64,000 nt of DNA from Hyphomonas adhaerens MHS-3 (GTDB taxonomy: Bacteria > Pseudomonadota > Alphaproteobacteria > Caulobacterales > Hyphomonadaceae), in assembly GCF_000685235.1 (NCBI RefSeq), contig NZ_ARYH01000003.1, positions 186,001 to 250,000 of the forward strand, in the 5' to 3' direction. Below the pieces are notes generated by a model. The model did not search any database, was not told the DNA's origin, and worked only from the letters and a program-made list of their open reading frames with translations. How positions within the stretch are numbered: position 1 is the stretch's first letter; each line of letters begins with the position of its first letter. A program made the translations under genes and the position numbers. Below, one piece after another: positions 8,936 through 17,325 of the stretch.

Positions 8936-9658
8936 ATGACAGAAATGCCTCCCAAATCTGCCGATACCTACATCCATACCGAACACCACTATTTCCAGCG
9001 GATCGGCTGGCTGCGCGCGGCCGTGCTGGGGGCGAATGACGGTATCCTGTCGACCGCCGGCCTTGTCATCGGCGTCGCCTCGGCAGAGGCTTCGACGGGC
9101 GCCATCCTCACCGCAGGCCTGGCGGGCCTGGTGGCCGGTGCCATGTCGATGGCGGCGGGCGAATATGTCTCCGTCTCCTCGCAGGCCGATCTTGAAAAAG
9201 CCGACCTCGAAGTGGAGCGGGCAGCCCTCAAGAGCCATCCGGAAGCCGAGCTGCAGGAACTGACCGACATCTACAAGAGCCGCGGCCTGAACGAGGAAAC
9301 AGCCCGCGAAGTGGCCCGCCAGCTGACGGAGCATGATGCGCTCGAAGCCCATGCGCGCGACGAACTGGGCATGAACGACGCGGTCGCCGCCCGGCCGGTG
9401 CAGGCGGCCTTCAGCTCTGCCGCCAGCTTCACCATTGGCGCGGCCCTGCCGATCCTCGCCGCGGCCATCGCGCCGCTCGGCCAGATCACGCCGGTCGTGG
9501 CGGTGGTCTCGTTGATCAGCCTCGCAATCCTCGGCGCCGCCTCGGCCAGGGCGGGCGGAGCCAGCAAGCTGCGCGCGTCCGCACGCGTCGTCTTCTGGGG
9601 CGTTGCCGCCATGGTTGTGACCGGCGTGATCGGCCACTTGTTCGGGACAGTCGTGTAG
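8936..9658 (+). CDS. VIT1/CCC1-type iron/manganese transporter
   Basis: The 240-residue protein belongs to the VIT1/CCC1 family. An amphipathic N-terminus containing HxEHHYFQRIGWLRAAVLG is followed by GANDGILSTAGLVIGVASA, and GAMSMAAGEYVSVSSQADLEKADLEVE is the second family signature, with Met/Glu residues that bind metal. A soluble helical metal-binding section (about 90-150) precedes the last membrane spans. Members export or sequester Fe2+ and Mn2+. An in-frame ATG lies 57 bases upstream, but MTEMPPKS has GAGG about 10 bases before it and is the normal start. No metal-regulator site is evident upstream. Confidence 0.88.
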   Translation: MTEMPPKSADTYIHTEHHYFQRIGWLRAAVLGANDGILSTAGLVIGVASAEASTGAILTAGLAGLVAGAMSMAAGEYVSVSSQADLEKADLEVERAALKSHPEAELQELTDIYKSRGLNEETAREVARQLTEHDALEAHARDELGMNDAVAARPVQAAFSSAASFTIGAALPILAAAIAPLGQITPVVAVVSLISLAILGAASARAGGASKLRASARVVFWGVAAMVVTGVIGHLFGTVV

Positions 9659-9721
9659 ACGGCAGCCCGAAACGCCCCGTAAACGGAACCCGGTGCAGTC
9701 TCATCCATTCTGTTCAGGGCA

Positions 9722-10945
9722 TTGAAGGAACCGGCCGGCTTGTTGCAGGAAATCCTCATCAGCGTCATCACGCTTGGTATTCTCGGCCTGCTGATGTGGC
9801 CGCGCGTGCGCGATCTCCGCGCCTGGCGTGCGACGGTGACGCCGCTCGCTTCGATCATCGGCAGCGGCTTTCTCGTCCTCGGGCCGATCCTGTCCCATTC
9901 CTATGGCAAGTATGCGCCGGCGGTGATGGCGTTGCTGTGCCTCGCCGCCTATTCGTTCGGCGCGGCAATCCGGTTCAATATCGCGAACATTGACCGCCAC
10001 CCGAAACGCTCGTCCCTGGAACAGCGGACCGAATATATCGCCTCCTGGGCCCTGTCCTTCGCCTACTGCATTTCGGTTGCCTATTACCTGAACCTGTTCG
10101 GCGCTTTTGCGGTGAAGATGACGCCGCTCAACTCCCCCGCCGCCGCGAAGACGGTCACCAGCGCGGCGCTGATCCTGATCCTTGCGGTTGGCTGGTTGCG
10201 CGGCTTCTCGGCCATGGAGCGGATGGAGCAGGTCACCGTCAGCCTGAAGCTCGCGATCATTGCAGGCTTTCTGGCCGGCCTCAGCATCTATTTCGCCGGC
10301 CAAGCCCGGGGCGGACACCTCGTCGCCATGGCGCCGGCCGAAACGGGCTGGACCGGCATCGCACTGGCGTTTGGCCTGATCATCACCGTGCAGGGGTTCG
10401 AGACATCCCGCTATCTGGGCGATGAATACAAGCCCGCCATGCGGGTCCGCTCGATGCAGTATTCGCAATGGCTCGCGACCGCCATCTACATGATTTATGT
10501 CCTGCTGCTGACCTACGCCTTCGATGCCGAAACCGTGCCGCTGACGGAAACGGCGATCGTCGACATGATGAGGATCGTCTCGGCCGTTCTGCCGGCAATG
10601 CTGATCGTCGCGGCCCTGGCGGCGCAATTCAGCGCCGCCATTGCGGACACGAGCGGCGCAGGCGGATTGGTGGAAGAGTTGTCCAAAGGCCGGATGTCGC
10701 CGCGGATGGCTTACCTGATCCTCGTCCTGATCGGGCTGGGCCTGACCTGGTTCTCGCACATCTTCCAGATCATCAGCTTCGCCTCGAAAGCGTTCGCCTA
10801 TTACTACGCGCTGCAGTGCGCGATCGCGTCCGTGGGCGCCTTCCGGGAAGCGAAAGCCCCCATACGCGGCACCGCCTTCGCGGCGTTCGCCATCCTGGGC
10901 GCCGCCGTCATGTTCTTGGGTCAGCCCGTGGAAGGTGCAGGCTGA
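9722..10945 (+). CDS. Polytopic membrane protein resembling APC-superfamily permeases
   Basis: I cannot name this roughly 407-residue protein. It has about ten hydrophobic segments and, near the N-terminus, TVTPLASIIGSGFLVLGPIL, reminiscent of the unwound first helix of amino acid-polyamine-organocation transporters. A conserved-looking loop QGFETSRYLGDEYKPAMR occurs around residues 224-241, also APC-like. The only plausible starts are TTG codons (9722 or 9740/9743), so the exact N-terminus is uncertain. Its 3' end overlaps the convergent arsR gene by 25 bases. A transporter role is an inference from topology only. Confidence 0.65.
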   Translation: MKEPAGLLQEILISVITLGILGLLMWPRVRDLRAWRATVTPLASIIGSGFLVLGPILSHSYGKYAPAVMALLCLAAYSFGAAIRFNIANIDRHPKRSSLEQRTEYIASWALSFAYCISVAYYLNLFGAFAVKMTPLNSPAAAKTVTSAALILILAVGWLRGFSAMERMEQVTVSLKLAIIAGFLAGLSIYFAGQARGGHLVAMAPAETGWTGIALAFGLIITVQGFETSRYLGDEYKPAMRVRSMQYSQWLATAIYMIYVLLLTYAFDAETVPLTETAIVDMMRIVSAVLPAMLIVAALAAQFSAAIADTSGAGGLVEELSKGRMSPRMAYLILVLIGLGLTWFSHIFQIISFASKAFAYYYALQCAIASVGAFREAKAPIRGTAFAAFAILGAAVMFLGQPVEGAG

Positions 10946-11283
10946 GACGCCGGAGCCTCGTCTGCTTCCAGGCGGGTTTTCAATTCGTCCAGCATATCTA
11001 CCGCGCGGGCGGCATAAGGCCCGATCCAACGGTCATGAATGCGCTTGACCGGAATGGCGTTCAGGTAATTCCACCGCACGCGCCCAACCCGGCGAACCAG
11101 CACCAGATCCGCCTCTCCCAGTACGCGAAGATGCTGCATCACCGTACACCGGTTGAGATCCGGAAACCGGGCGCACAGCTCGCCTGTCGTCTGCGGATTG
11201 TCTCGCAGAGCATCGAGAATTTGCCGCCGTACCGGCGCGGCCAGGGCCTTGAAAATAAGGTCGTCGTTGGTATCGCTTGACAT
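10921..11283 (-). CDS. ArsR-family transcriptional repressor
   Basis: This 120-residue winged-helix protein starts MSSDTNDDLIFKALAAPVRRQILDAL, the typical ArsR first helices, followed by the recognition region LNRCTVMQHLRVLGEADLV and the wing VRRVGRVRWNYLN. The family uses its helices alpha-3 or alpha-5 to sense metals; no obvious CxC metal motif is present, and the type resembles SdpR-like repressors that control a neighbouring AHSA1/SRPBCC gene. It is divergent from exactly such a gene, and a perfect palindrome overlaps its start codon. Autorepression and control of the partner are inferred. Its 3' end overlaps the convergent permease gene. Confidence 0.88.
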   Translation of the reverse strand: MSSDTNDDLIFKALAAPVRRQILDALRDNPQTTGELCARFPDLNRCTVMQHLRVLGEADLVLVRRVGRVRWNYLNAIPVKRIHDRWIGPYAARAVDMLDELKTRLEADEAPASQPAPSTG

Positions 11284-11303
11284 GTTATGTTTTTATAACA
11301 TGT
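11280..11303. promoter_or_regulatory. Palindromic operator candidate in the arsR / AHSA1 intergenic region
   Basis: ACATGTTAT (11280-11288) and ATAACATGT (11295-11303) are perfect 9-base inverted repeats separated by GTTTTT. The left arm covers the arsR start codon (complement of 11281-11283). Its size and position between two divergent genes fit an ArsR-dimer operator that represses both. Confidence 0.7.
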
Positions 11304-11330
11304 TGGGTCAGAGGGCAAGGAGATGTGGTG

Positions 11331-11789
11331 ATGGAATTCAAACCCAAATTCGAAGTGAGCAGCCGCATCGGCCGACCGGTGTCCGAAGTCTTCGAGGCCT
11401 TCGTGAACCCGGACATCCTGTCCCGATACTTCACAACCGGGGGTGCGAAAGGCCGTATCGAGAAAGGTGCTACCGTGATGTGGGCCTTTCATGAATTCCC
11501 CGGCGCCTTCCCGGTGAAGGTTGTCGAAGTGGAGCAGGACAAGCGCATCGTCTTCAAATGGGGCGAAGGCGGCGACGACAGCTCTGACGTCGAAACGACA
11601 GTCACGATCCGCTTCGAGCCGACCGGCGACGGCCGCACCATTGTCTCCATTGCTGAGGAAGGCTGGCCTGCGACCGAACAGGGATTCGGCAAATCCTATG
11701 GCAATTGCATGGGCTGGTCGCAGATGCTGAGCGCGATGAAGGCGTGGGTCGAACATGGCATCAACCTGCGCGACGGCATGTACAAGTAG
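11331..11789 (+). CDS. SRPBCC / AHSA1-domain protein
   Basis: The 152-residue protein has the START-like helix-grip fold of the Aha1-C (AHSA1) family: an N-terminal strand with SSRIGRPVSEVFEAFVNPDIL, the mid-domain FEFPGAFPVKVVEVEQDKRIVFKW region, and a C-terminal helix GNCMGWSQMLSAMKAWVEHG. These small cytosolic proteins bind hydrophobic ligands; a specific ligand cannot be given. The start follows AAGGAG by 8 bases; the earlier ATG at 11323 is stopped at once. ArsR regulators are often paired with AHSA1 proteins, usually in one operon; here the pair is divergent and shares a palindrome. Confidence 0.88.
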   Translation: MEFKPKFEVSSRIGRPVSEVFEAFVNPDILSRYFTTGGAKGRIEKGATVMWAFHEFPGAFPVKVVEVEQDKRIVFKWGEGGDDSSDVETTVTIRFEPTGDGRTIVSIAEEGWPATEQGFGKSYGNCMGWSQMLSAMKAWVEHGINLRDGMYK

Positions 11790-11821
11790 CCCAAGCCGGA
11801 AAATTGTGTAGCATTAGGAAC

Positions 11822-12571
11822 ATGACTGACGCACCCGAAGAACTTGCCAGCCTGATTTCTCAATGCCGCCGCGCCGTGGTTTTCACCGGCGCGGGCATCT
11901 CGACCGAAAGCGGCATTCCCGATTTCCGCAGCCCCGGCGGCGTGTGGAGCAAGATGAAACCGATCTATTTCCAGGATTTCGTCAGCTCCCGCGAGCAGCG
12001 GACCGAGGCCTGGAACCGGGTGTTCAACAATCCCGCCGGCTGGACCGGCGCCAAGCCCAATGATGGCCACCACGCCGTGGCCGACCTCGTCCAGATGGGC
12101 AAGGTTTCCAGTGTCATCACCCAGAATGTCGACAATCTCCACCAGGCCTCCGGCGTGGCCGACGACCGGGTGATCGAGGTGCACGGCAATGCCAGTTATG
12201 CCCGCTGCCTGCAGTGCAGCAAACGCTACGAACTGGAAGACCTGAAGCCCCGCTGGGAAGCTGGCGAGGACATCACCTGCGTCTTCTGCACCGGACTTGT
12301 GAAGACGGCGGTCATCTCCTTTGGCCAGGCCATGCCGGAAGACGAAATGAACCGCGCCATGGAAGAGGCCGCCCTCAGCGACCTATTCATCGTGCTGGGG
12401 TCATCGCTGGTCGTCTACCCGGCCGCCGAACTGCCGGTGATCGCCAAGCGCACGGGCGCCACGGTGGTGATCGTCAATCGCGACGAAACCGACCACGACT
12501 CCTATGCCGACCTTGTTCTGCACACGGAGATCGGACCACTTATGAAGCAGACCGTCGCGCGGGTTTACTGA
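11822..12571 (+). CDS. cobB: NAD-dependent protein deacetylase, Sir2 family
   Basis: The 249-residue sirtuin shows GAGIS (23-27) and PDFRSPGG for NAD binding, TQNVDNLH (100-107), catalytic His121 in EVHGN, and four zinc cysteines (129, 132, 153, 156). VKTAVISFGQAMPE follows the zinc module. It removes acyl groups from lysines using NAD and makes nicotinamide. The long open frame upstream overlaps the AHSA1 gene; the ATG chosen gives the normal family N-terminus. The product would be cytosolic, as there is no signal. A hairpin terminator separates it from the convergent parC gene. Confidence 0.93.
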   Translation: MTDAPEELASLISQCRRAVVFTGAGISTESGIPDFRSPGGVWSKMKPIYFQDFVSSREQRTEAWNRVFNNPAGWTGAKPNDGHHAVADLVQMGKVSSVITQNVDNLHQASGVADDRVIEVHGNASYARCLQCSKRYELEDLKPRWEAGEDITCVFCTGLVKTAVISFGQAMPEDEMNRAMEEAALSDLFIVLGSSLVVYPAAELPVIAKRTGATVVIVNRDETDHDSYADLVLHTEIGPLMKQTVARVY

Positions 12572-12584
12572 GTGGAATGAAAAA

Positions 12585-12612
12585 CGCCCGGCTGTCTGGC
12601 CGGGCGCTCTTT
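12585..12612. terminator. Bidirectional hairpin terminator between cobB and parC
   Basis: CGCCCGGC (12585-12592) and GCCGGGCG (12599-12606) form an 8-base-pair stem with a TGTCTG loop. On the minus strand the stem is followed by TTTT (complement of 12581-12584), serving parC. On the plus strand it is followed by CTCTTT, a weaker U-tract for cobB. Confidence 0.75.
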
Positions 12613-12613
12613 A

Positions 12614-14848
12614 TCAGCCTGTAAATGTCCCGCTTCTCGGGAAGCCTTTCGGAACGACCTTGCCGGCCTGGGCCCGCTGGCCTTTCCAGTCTTTCCATTC
12701 CGGGAAGGCGCGGTGGCGCCCGCCGGTCATGACGATGAGGCCGTCGCGCTTGTCGAAGGTGATCAGGTCTTTCAACTCTGCCTTGCCGCTATAGGCCTGC
12801 ACCTTGTTGCCTTTGCCGCGTGCCATTTCCGGCAGGTCGGACAGCGGGAAGATCAGCATCTTCTTGTTGGTGCCGACGACGGCAAGCATGTCGCCTTCGA
12901 CGACCGGGCAGCAGACGAGATGGCCCTTGCCGGTGTTCACGGCAGACTTGCCGGCCTTGCGGTTCGACTCCAGCTCCTTCTCGTCGACCACGAAACCATA
13001 GCCCGTGGAGGACGCCATGACGCGTTTGCGATCAGGTTCGAACCGGAACATGGCGATGATGTCGACACTGTCTTCCAGGTCAATCGTCAGGCGGATCGGT
13101 TCACCATGCCCCCGTCCGCCGGGCAGCTTGTCGGCCGCCATGGTAAAGGACCGTCCGTCTGAGGACATCAGAATGAGCTTGTCCGTGCTCATCACTTCCT
13201 CGACAAGGTAGAGCTCGTCCCCATCCTTGAACTTCACGGAACTGGTATCGAGGCCGTGGCCCTTCATGCCGCGGATCCAGCCCTGTTGCGACAGGACAAC
13301 CGTGATCGGCTCTTTGGGTTTGGAGGCTTCGAGGGCGGCGGCGAGGTCCACTTCCTTGACGTCGGAGAAGGTGGCACGGCGGCGGCCGAGCTCCGAGTCC
13401 GGATCAAAGGCATCACGTGCCGCTTTCAGCTCTTTCGACACTTTCGTCCACTGGCGGCGTGTCGATCCGAGCAGCAGGACCAGCTGTTCGCGTTCCTCGG
13501 TCAGCTTCTTGTGCTCACCGCGGATCTCCATTTCTTCCAGCTTGCGCAGGGCGCGCAGGCGGAGATTAAGGATCGCTTCAGCCTGCACATCCGTCAGACT
13601 GAACGTCTCCATCAGGACAGGTTTCGGCTCGTCCTCGGTCCGGATGATGCGGATCACCTCGTCGATATTGAGGAAGGCCTTGAGGTAGCCGTCGAGCAGG
13701 TGGAGGCGCTTCTCGATCTTGTCGAGGCGATGCTGCGCCCGGCGAACGACGACCTCGCGGCGGTGCTCCAGATAGGCCTGCAGCACATCCTTCAGGCCCA
13801 TGACCTGCGGCGCGCCGTTGTGCAGCACGTTCATGTTGAGGCTGAAGCGCGTTTCAAGATCGCAGACCTTGAACAGGCTTTCCATCAGCACGTCCGGCTC
13901 GATCGTCTTGGACCGCGGCACGAGGACCAGGCGGACATCCTCAGCGGACTCGTCACGCACATCGTCCAGCAGCGGAACTTTCTTGGCTTCGATCAGTTCG
14001 CCCAGCTTCTCCAGCAAACGCGATTTCTGCACCTGATAGGGAATTTCGGTGACGACGATCTGGTAAGTGCCCCGGCCGGTGTCTTCGGTTTCCCAACGCG
14101 CCCGCATCCGGAAGCTGCCGCGGCCTGTCTCATAGGCGTCGAGCATCGACTCATAGGGTTCGACAATGATGCCGCCGGTCGGGAAGTCCGGCCCTTTCAC
14201 GAAGTCCATGAGTTCGGCTGTGGTGGCCTTCGGCTTCTCGATCAGCAGCCGCGCCGCATCGATCACTTCGGCCGCATTGTGCGGCGGGATCGAGGTCGCC
14301 ATGCCGACGGCAATACCGCTTGCGCCATTGGCCAACAGGTTCGGGAAGCCAGCCGGAAGGACGACCGGCTCTTCATCGTTCTCGGCATAGTTCGCCCGGA
14401 AGTCGACCGCGTCTTCGCTGAGCCCGTCCAGCAGCAATTCTGCTGCAACGGTCATCCGCGCTTCGGTGTAACGATAGGCGGCGGCGCTGTCGCCGTCGAT
14501 GTTGCCGAAGTTCCCCTGACCGTCGACCAGCGGGTAGCGGACCGTGAAGTCCTGCGCCAGGCGCACCAGTGTGTCATAGATCGAGCTGTCACCGTGCGGG
14601 TGGAAGTTACCCATCACATCGCCGACGATCTTCGCACACTTGCGATAGCCGCCTTCCGGGTCCAGCCGCAGCACGCGCATGCCGTACAGGATACGCCGCT
14701 GAACGGGCTTCAGGCCGTCGCGGACATCCGGCAGGGCCCGCGCCGTGATCGTCGAGAGCGCATAGGCGAGATAGCGCTTGGAAAGCGCCTCGCTCATGGG
14801 TTCATTGATGATCCGGTCTTCCGGCTCGCCATCCTTGAGGTCGGACAT
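12614..14848 (-). CDS. parC: DNA topoisomerase IV subunit A
   Basis: The 744-residue protein is the breakage-reunion subunit of topoisomerase IV. The winged-helix region has [14 protein letters not shown] (44-57) and the quinolone-pocket helix [12 protein letters not shown] (83-94), and the catalytic tyrosine is Tyr127 in [11 protein letters not shown]. The C-terminal part contains ParC beta-pinwheel repeats ([28 protein letters not shown]) rather than the canonical GyrA box, supporting ParC over GyrA, and the length is right for alphaproteobacterial ParC. The partner parE is not in the window. The gene is monocistronic and divergent from the extensin-like gene. Confidence 0.95.
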   Translation of the reverse strand: MSDLKDGEPEDRIINEPMSEALSKRYLAYALSTITARALPDVRDGLKPVQRRILYGMRVLRLDPEGGYRKCAKIVGDVMGNFHPHGDSSIYDTLVRLAQDFTVRYPLVDGQGNFGNIDGDSAAAYRYTEARMTVAAELLLDGLSEDAVDFRANYAENDEEPVVLPAGFPNLLANGASGIAVGMATSIPPHNAAEVIDAARLLIEKPKATTAELMDFVKGPDFPTGGIIVEPYESMLDAYETGRGSFRMRARWETEDTGRGTYQIVVTEIPYQVQKSRLLEKLGELIEAKKVPLLDDVRDESAEDVRLVLVPRSKTIEPDVLMESLFKVCDLETRFSLNMNVLHNGAPQVMGLKDVLQAYLEHRREVVVRRAQHRLDKIEKRLHLLDGYLKAFLNIDEVIRIIRTEDEPKPVLMETFSLTDVQAEAILNLRLRALRKLEEMEIRGEHKKLTEEREQLVLLLGSTRRQWTKVSKELKAARDAFDPDSELGRRRATFSDVKEVDLAAALEASKPKEPITVVLSQQGWIRGMKGHGLDTSSVKFKDGDELYLVEEVMSTDKLILMSSDGRSFTMAADKLPGGRGHGEPIRLTIDLEDSVDIIAMFRFEPDRKRVMASSTGYGFVVDEKELESNRKAGKSAVNTGKGHLVCCPVVEGDMLAVVGTNKKMLIFPLSDLPEMARGKGNKVQAYSGKAELKDLITFDKRDGLIVMTGGRHRAFPEWKDWKGQRAQAGKVVPKGFPRSGTFTG

Positions 14849-14978
14849 TCTGGCCCCTTCTCGGTTCGTGCCACATTCTGGTGCAGGTCCGCGGGCAGAA
14901 TCGCCTGCGAGTCGCGAACAGTCTTAAGTTAACAGAAATAGCCCTTTGGTTAAGGAACCCTATAGGTACTGACTGCAG

Positions 14979-15662
14979 ATGCCTCACTTACGCGCCTGGT
15001 TTGTCCTCTTGACCGTCCCCGCGCTGTGCGTGGCGCTGTTCCTGTTGTCGGCGCCGCCCCGGCATAATCCCTTCGCGCCGGTCGACCTGAGCGACCGAAT
15101 TGGCCTCGGCACGGGCCATCAGCTGGCCCGTGCGGCCAAGCATCCGCAGGTCTGCTTCCCGGCGCTGGACAGGGCTGGCGTGCTCTATACGCGCCTCGAC
15201 GATGCGCCGAAGGGGGAAAAGTGCGGCCTTTACAATGCCCTGACCCTTGACCGGACCCTCACGCCCTATTCCGCCACGTTGCGCATGACCTGTGGAGAGG
15301 CGGCGGCGCTTTATGTGTGGGAGCGCCATGTCGCCCGCCCGGCGGCAGTGGATATCCTCGGCTCGCCCCTCGCGCGGATCGAGACCTATGGCAGCTTTTC
15401 CTGCCGGAATATCGCCGGATCCGGCCGCCTGTCAGAACATGCGCATGGCAATGCGGTCGATATTTCGGGTTTCCGGCTGGAAGACGGCCGTCTGATCGAC
15501 GTGAAGACTTTCTGGGGAAAAGGCGGGAAGGAAGCCAAATTCCTGAAAAAGGTGCATTCCGGCGCGTGCGACCTGTTCTCGGTGACGCTGGGCCCGGACT
15601 ACAATGCGGCGCACCGGGACCATTTCCACATGGATATGGGTCCCGGCAGCACCTGTCGTTAA
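14979..15662 (+). CDS. Extensin-like C-terminal family protein, peptidase M15-like
   Basis: The 227-residue protein has an N-terminal signal or anchor helix (WFVLLTVPALCVALFLLS) and the 'extensin-like C-terminal' domain of proteobacteria. SEHAHGNAVDISG (152-164) and RDHFHMDMG (213-221) reproduce the SxHxxGxAxD...HxH zinc-site layout of LAS/M15 peptidases, with ligand candidates His154, Asp161 and His217. Six cysteines (59, 82, 105, 142, 197, 226), consistent with disulfides, support export. A role in cleaving peptide cross-links of the cell wall is an inference from the fold. It ends 4 bases before the convergent small lipoprotein gene. Confidence 0.85.
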   Translation: MPHLRAWFVLLTVPALCVALFLLSAPPRHNPFAPVDLSDRIGLGTGHQLARAAKHPQVCFPALDRAGVLYTRLDDAPKGEKCGLYNALTLDRTLTPYSATLRMTCGEAAALYVWERHVARPAAVDILGSPLARIETYGSFSCRNIAGSGRLSEHAHGNAVDISGFRLEDGRLIDVKTFWGKGGKEAKFLKKVHSGACDLFSVTLGPDYNAAHRDHFHMDMGPGSTCR

Positions 15663-15666
15663 ACCC

Positions 15667-15855
15667 CTATGGGCGGGTCTGGCAGCGGTAACCGTCCTCG
15701 GTCACCTCCTTGACGTTCGCCTCGCCGCCGCAGACGCGGATCGCGAGGTCGGTATTGGCCCGCACAACATCCTCGTCATGCACGCCGGTGACGGCGATAC
15801 AGCCGGACAGGCTCGCTGCCAGCAACACGCCGGCGAGGATCATCGAATTTTTCAT
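15667..15855 (-). CDS. Very small predicted lipoprotein
   Basis: The 62-residue product begins MKNSMILAGVLLAASLSGC, a signal with lipobox SLSGC (Cys19), then about 43 mature residues containing two further cysteines (RVCGGE, YRCQTRP). GGAGG about 9 bases before this ATG decides it over an upstream in-frame one. No domain is recognised. It stands alone, with its 3' end almost touching the extensin-like gene and the GST gene diverging upstream. A short envelope protein of unknown role. Confidence 0.7.
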   Translation of the reverse strand: MKNSMILAGVLLAASLSGCIAVTGVHDEDVVRANTDLAIRVCGGEANVKEVTEDGYRCQTRP

Positions 15856-15978
15856 GGCATCAGCCTCCAGGAAGCAAACGCCCATCTACCCCGACGTCAC
15901 ATATGACGGCGCTGTCTGAACCGACTATGAATGCTTCAGGCTCGCAGATGACGAGCGAAGCATTCTGGGAGGAAGCAC

Positions 15979-16590
15979 ATGAAACTCATCAACTCGGTCG
16001 GCCCCAACCCGCATGTCGTTCGCATGTTCATGGCGGAACGCGGCATCGACATTCCGCTGGAAGACCTCGATATCCAGAAGGGCCTGAACCGTCAGGCGCC
16101 CTATCTGAAAACCAATCCCGCCGGCCAGACGCCTTGCCTTGTTCTCGATGACGGTTCTGTCGTCACAGAGATCACAGCCATCTGCGAATACCTGGATGAA
16201 AAATTTCCGGGCGACAGGCTCATTGGCGATACGCCGGAAGAGCGGGCCCAGAATCGCCGCTGGACCCGTTGGGTCGACCTCAACATTGTCGAGCCAATGG
16301 GCAACGGGTTCCGCTCGTCCGAAGGCCTGCCGATGTTCAAGGACCGCATGCGCTGCATTCCGGAAGCAGCGGACGGCCTGAAAGCGTGCGCGCAGGACAA
16401 GATCAAATTCCTCGACGCCCGCCTGGCAGACCAGCCCTACGTTGCGGGCGATGAATTCGGCTTGGCAGACATCCTGCTCTTCTGTTTCCAGGCTTTCGGC
16501 AATGCCGTCGGACAGCCGGTAAATCCGGAATTCAAGAACTATGCGGCCTGGTTCGCCAAAGTCGGTGAACGCCCGAGCGCCAAGGCCTGA
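15979..16590 (+). CDS. Glutathione S-transferase family protein
   Basis: The 203-residue protein has a thioredoxin-like N-terminal domain (1-80) with the SVGPNPHVVRMFMAERG active-site helix, the cis-proline segment NPAGQTPCLVL, and the glutathione-contact motif VVTEITAICEYLDEKFP, followed by an all-helical C-terminal domain (from about 86) with FGLADILLFCFQAFG. These are classical GST features; the substrate is unknown. GGAGG precedes the ATG by about 8 bases. It ends 3 bases before the convergent recO gene, with no visible terminator. Confidence 0.9.
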   Translation: MKLINSVGPNPHVVRMFMAERGIDIPLEDLDIQKGLNRQAPYLKTNPAGQTPCLVLDDGSVVTEITAICEYLDEKFPGDRLIGDTPEERAQNRRWTRWVDLNIVEPMGNGFRSSEGLPMFKDRMRCIPEAADGLKACAQDKIKFLDARLADQPYVAGDEFGLADILLFCFQAFGNAVGQPVNPEFKNYAAWFAKVGERPSAKA

Positions 16591-16593
16591 TCC

Positions 16594-17319
16594 TCAGCCC
16601 ACCAATCGCTTTATCAGCCGCTCCCGTTCCGGCGGCATGGCCCTGTTCATCGCGTGGAACACCCGCGACTCCAGGAAGTATCCTGTCAGCTTCAGCCCGT
16701 CGGCGACATCCTCGCCGCCGACGGGGGCTGAAGACGCGACGAGGAAGGACGGCAACCGGAGCAGTCGCGAGACATAGTCTTCCGCCTCCGATCCCCGTAC
16801 GGCCCGGCCGGTTCGCGGTGAGACGTGCGTCAGGCCGTCATTCGCGCCGCTGATCGCGCACTCGTCCAGATCAAGTCCAAAGCCCAGCGCAGACAGCAGG
16901 CCAAGTTCCCAGCGCACATAAAGCGCCGGCCAGATCTCGCGGGCCTCGATCTGGTCGAGCAGCAGCTCCGTCGCCTCGAACATGGCCGAGCCCGCAACGT
17001 CACCTTCATCCAGCGACATTCTGAGGATGGCGGTAATGGCCGAAACCGCCGCCAGCGCCCTCGCATCGTCCAGCACGCGCGATACCCGTTCCTTGGTGGC
17101 TTCGGCGACCTCGAACCGGCCCAGCTGATCTTCCAGCCGGCCTGTCCAGGAGAGGGATACGGAATTGCCCGCTTCGTATTGCGCGCGGCGCCGACGGGAA
17201 TTGCCGCCATAGACGAGGCCGGACCGGCGCCCCCGGGTCCGCGTCAGAACATCCAGAATAAGGCCGCCTTCACCAAAGCGGCGCCCTCCAAGGATAATTC
17301 CGTCATCGGACCAGTTCAT
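16594..17319 (-). CDS. recO: DNA repair protein RecO
   Basis: The 241-residue protein has the RecO OB-fold N-terminus (WSDDGIILGGRRFGEGGLILDVLTRTRGR) and the helical C-terminal part with YVRWELGLLSALGFGLDLDECA, where RecO proteins carry their family signature. The four-cysteine zinc site of some RecOs is not complete here, as in many alphaproteobacteria. It loads RecA with RecR in the RecFOR pathway. It is the last gene of the rpoZ-to-recO operon, 6 bases after era. Confidence 0.93.
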   Translation of the reverse strand: MNWSDDGIILGGRRFGEGGLILDVLTRTRGRRSGLVYGGNSRRRRAQYEAGNSVSLSWTGRLEDQLGRFEVAEATKERVSRVLDDARALAAVSAITAILRMSLDEGDVAGSAMFEATELLLDQIEAREIWPALYVRWELGLLSALGFGLDLDECAISGANDGLTHVSPRTGRAVRGSEAEDYVSRLLRLPSFLVASSAPVGGEDVADGLKLTGYFLESRVFHAMNRAMPPERERLIKRLVG

Positions 17320-17325
17320 CTTGCC

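Noticed and set aside
9701..11029. Long minus-strand open frame opposite the APC-like permease
   Set aside because: Composition is Arg/Asp/Gln-rich with no motif, while the plus frame has helices and motifs; no room for a promoter.
13256..14932. Long plus-strand open frame inside parC
   Set aside because: It is antisense to a clearly recognised ParC and gives low-complexity His/Asp/Arg protein.
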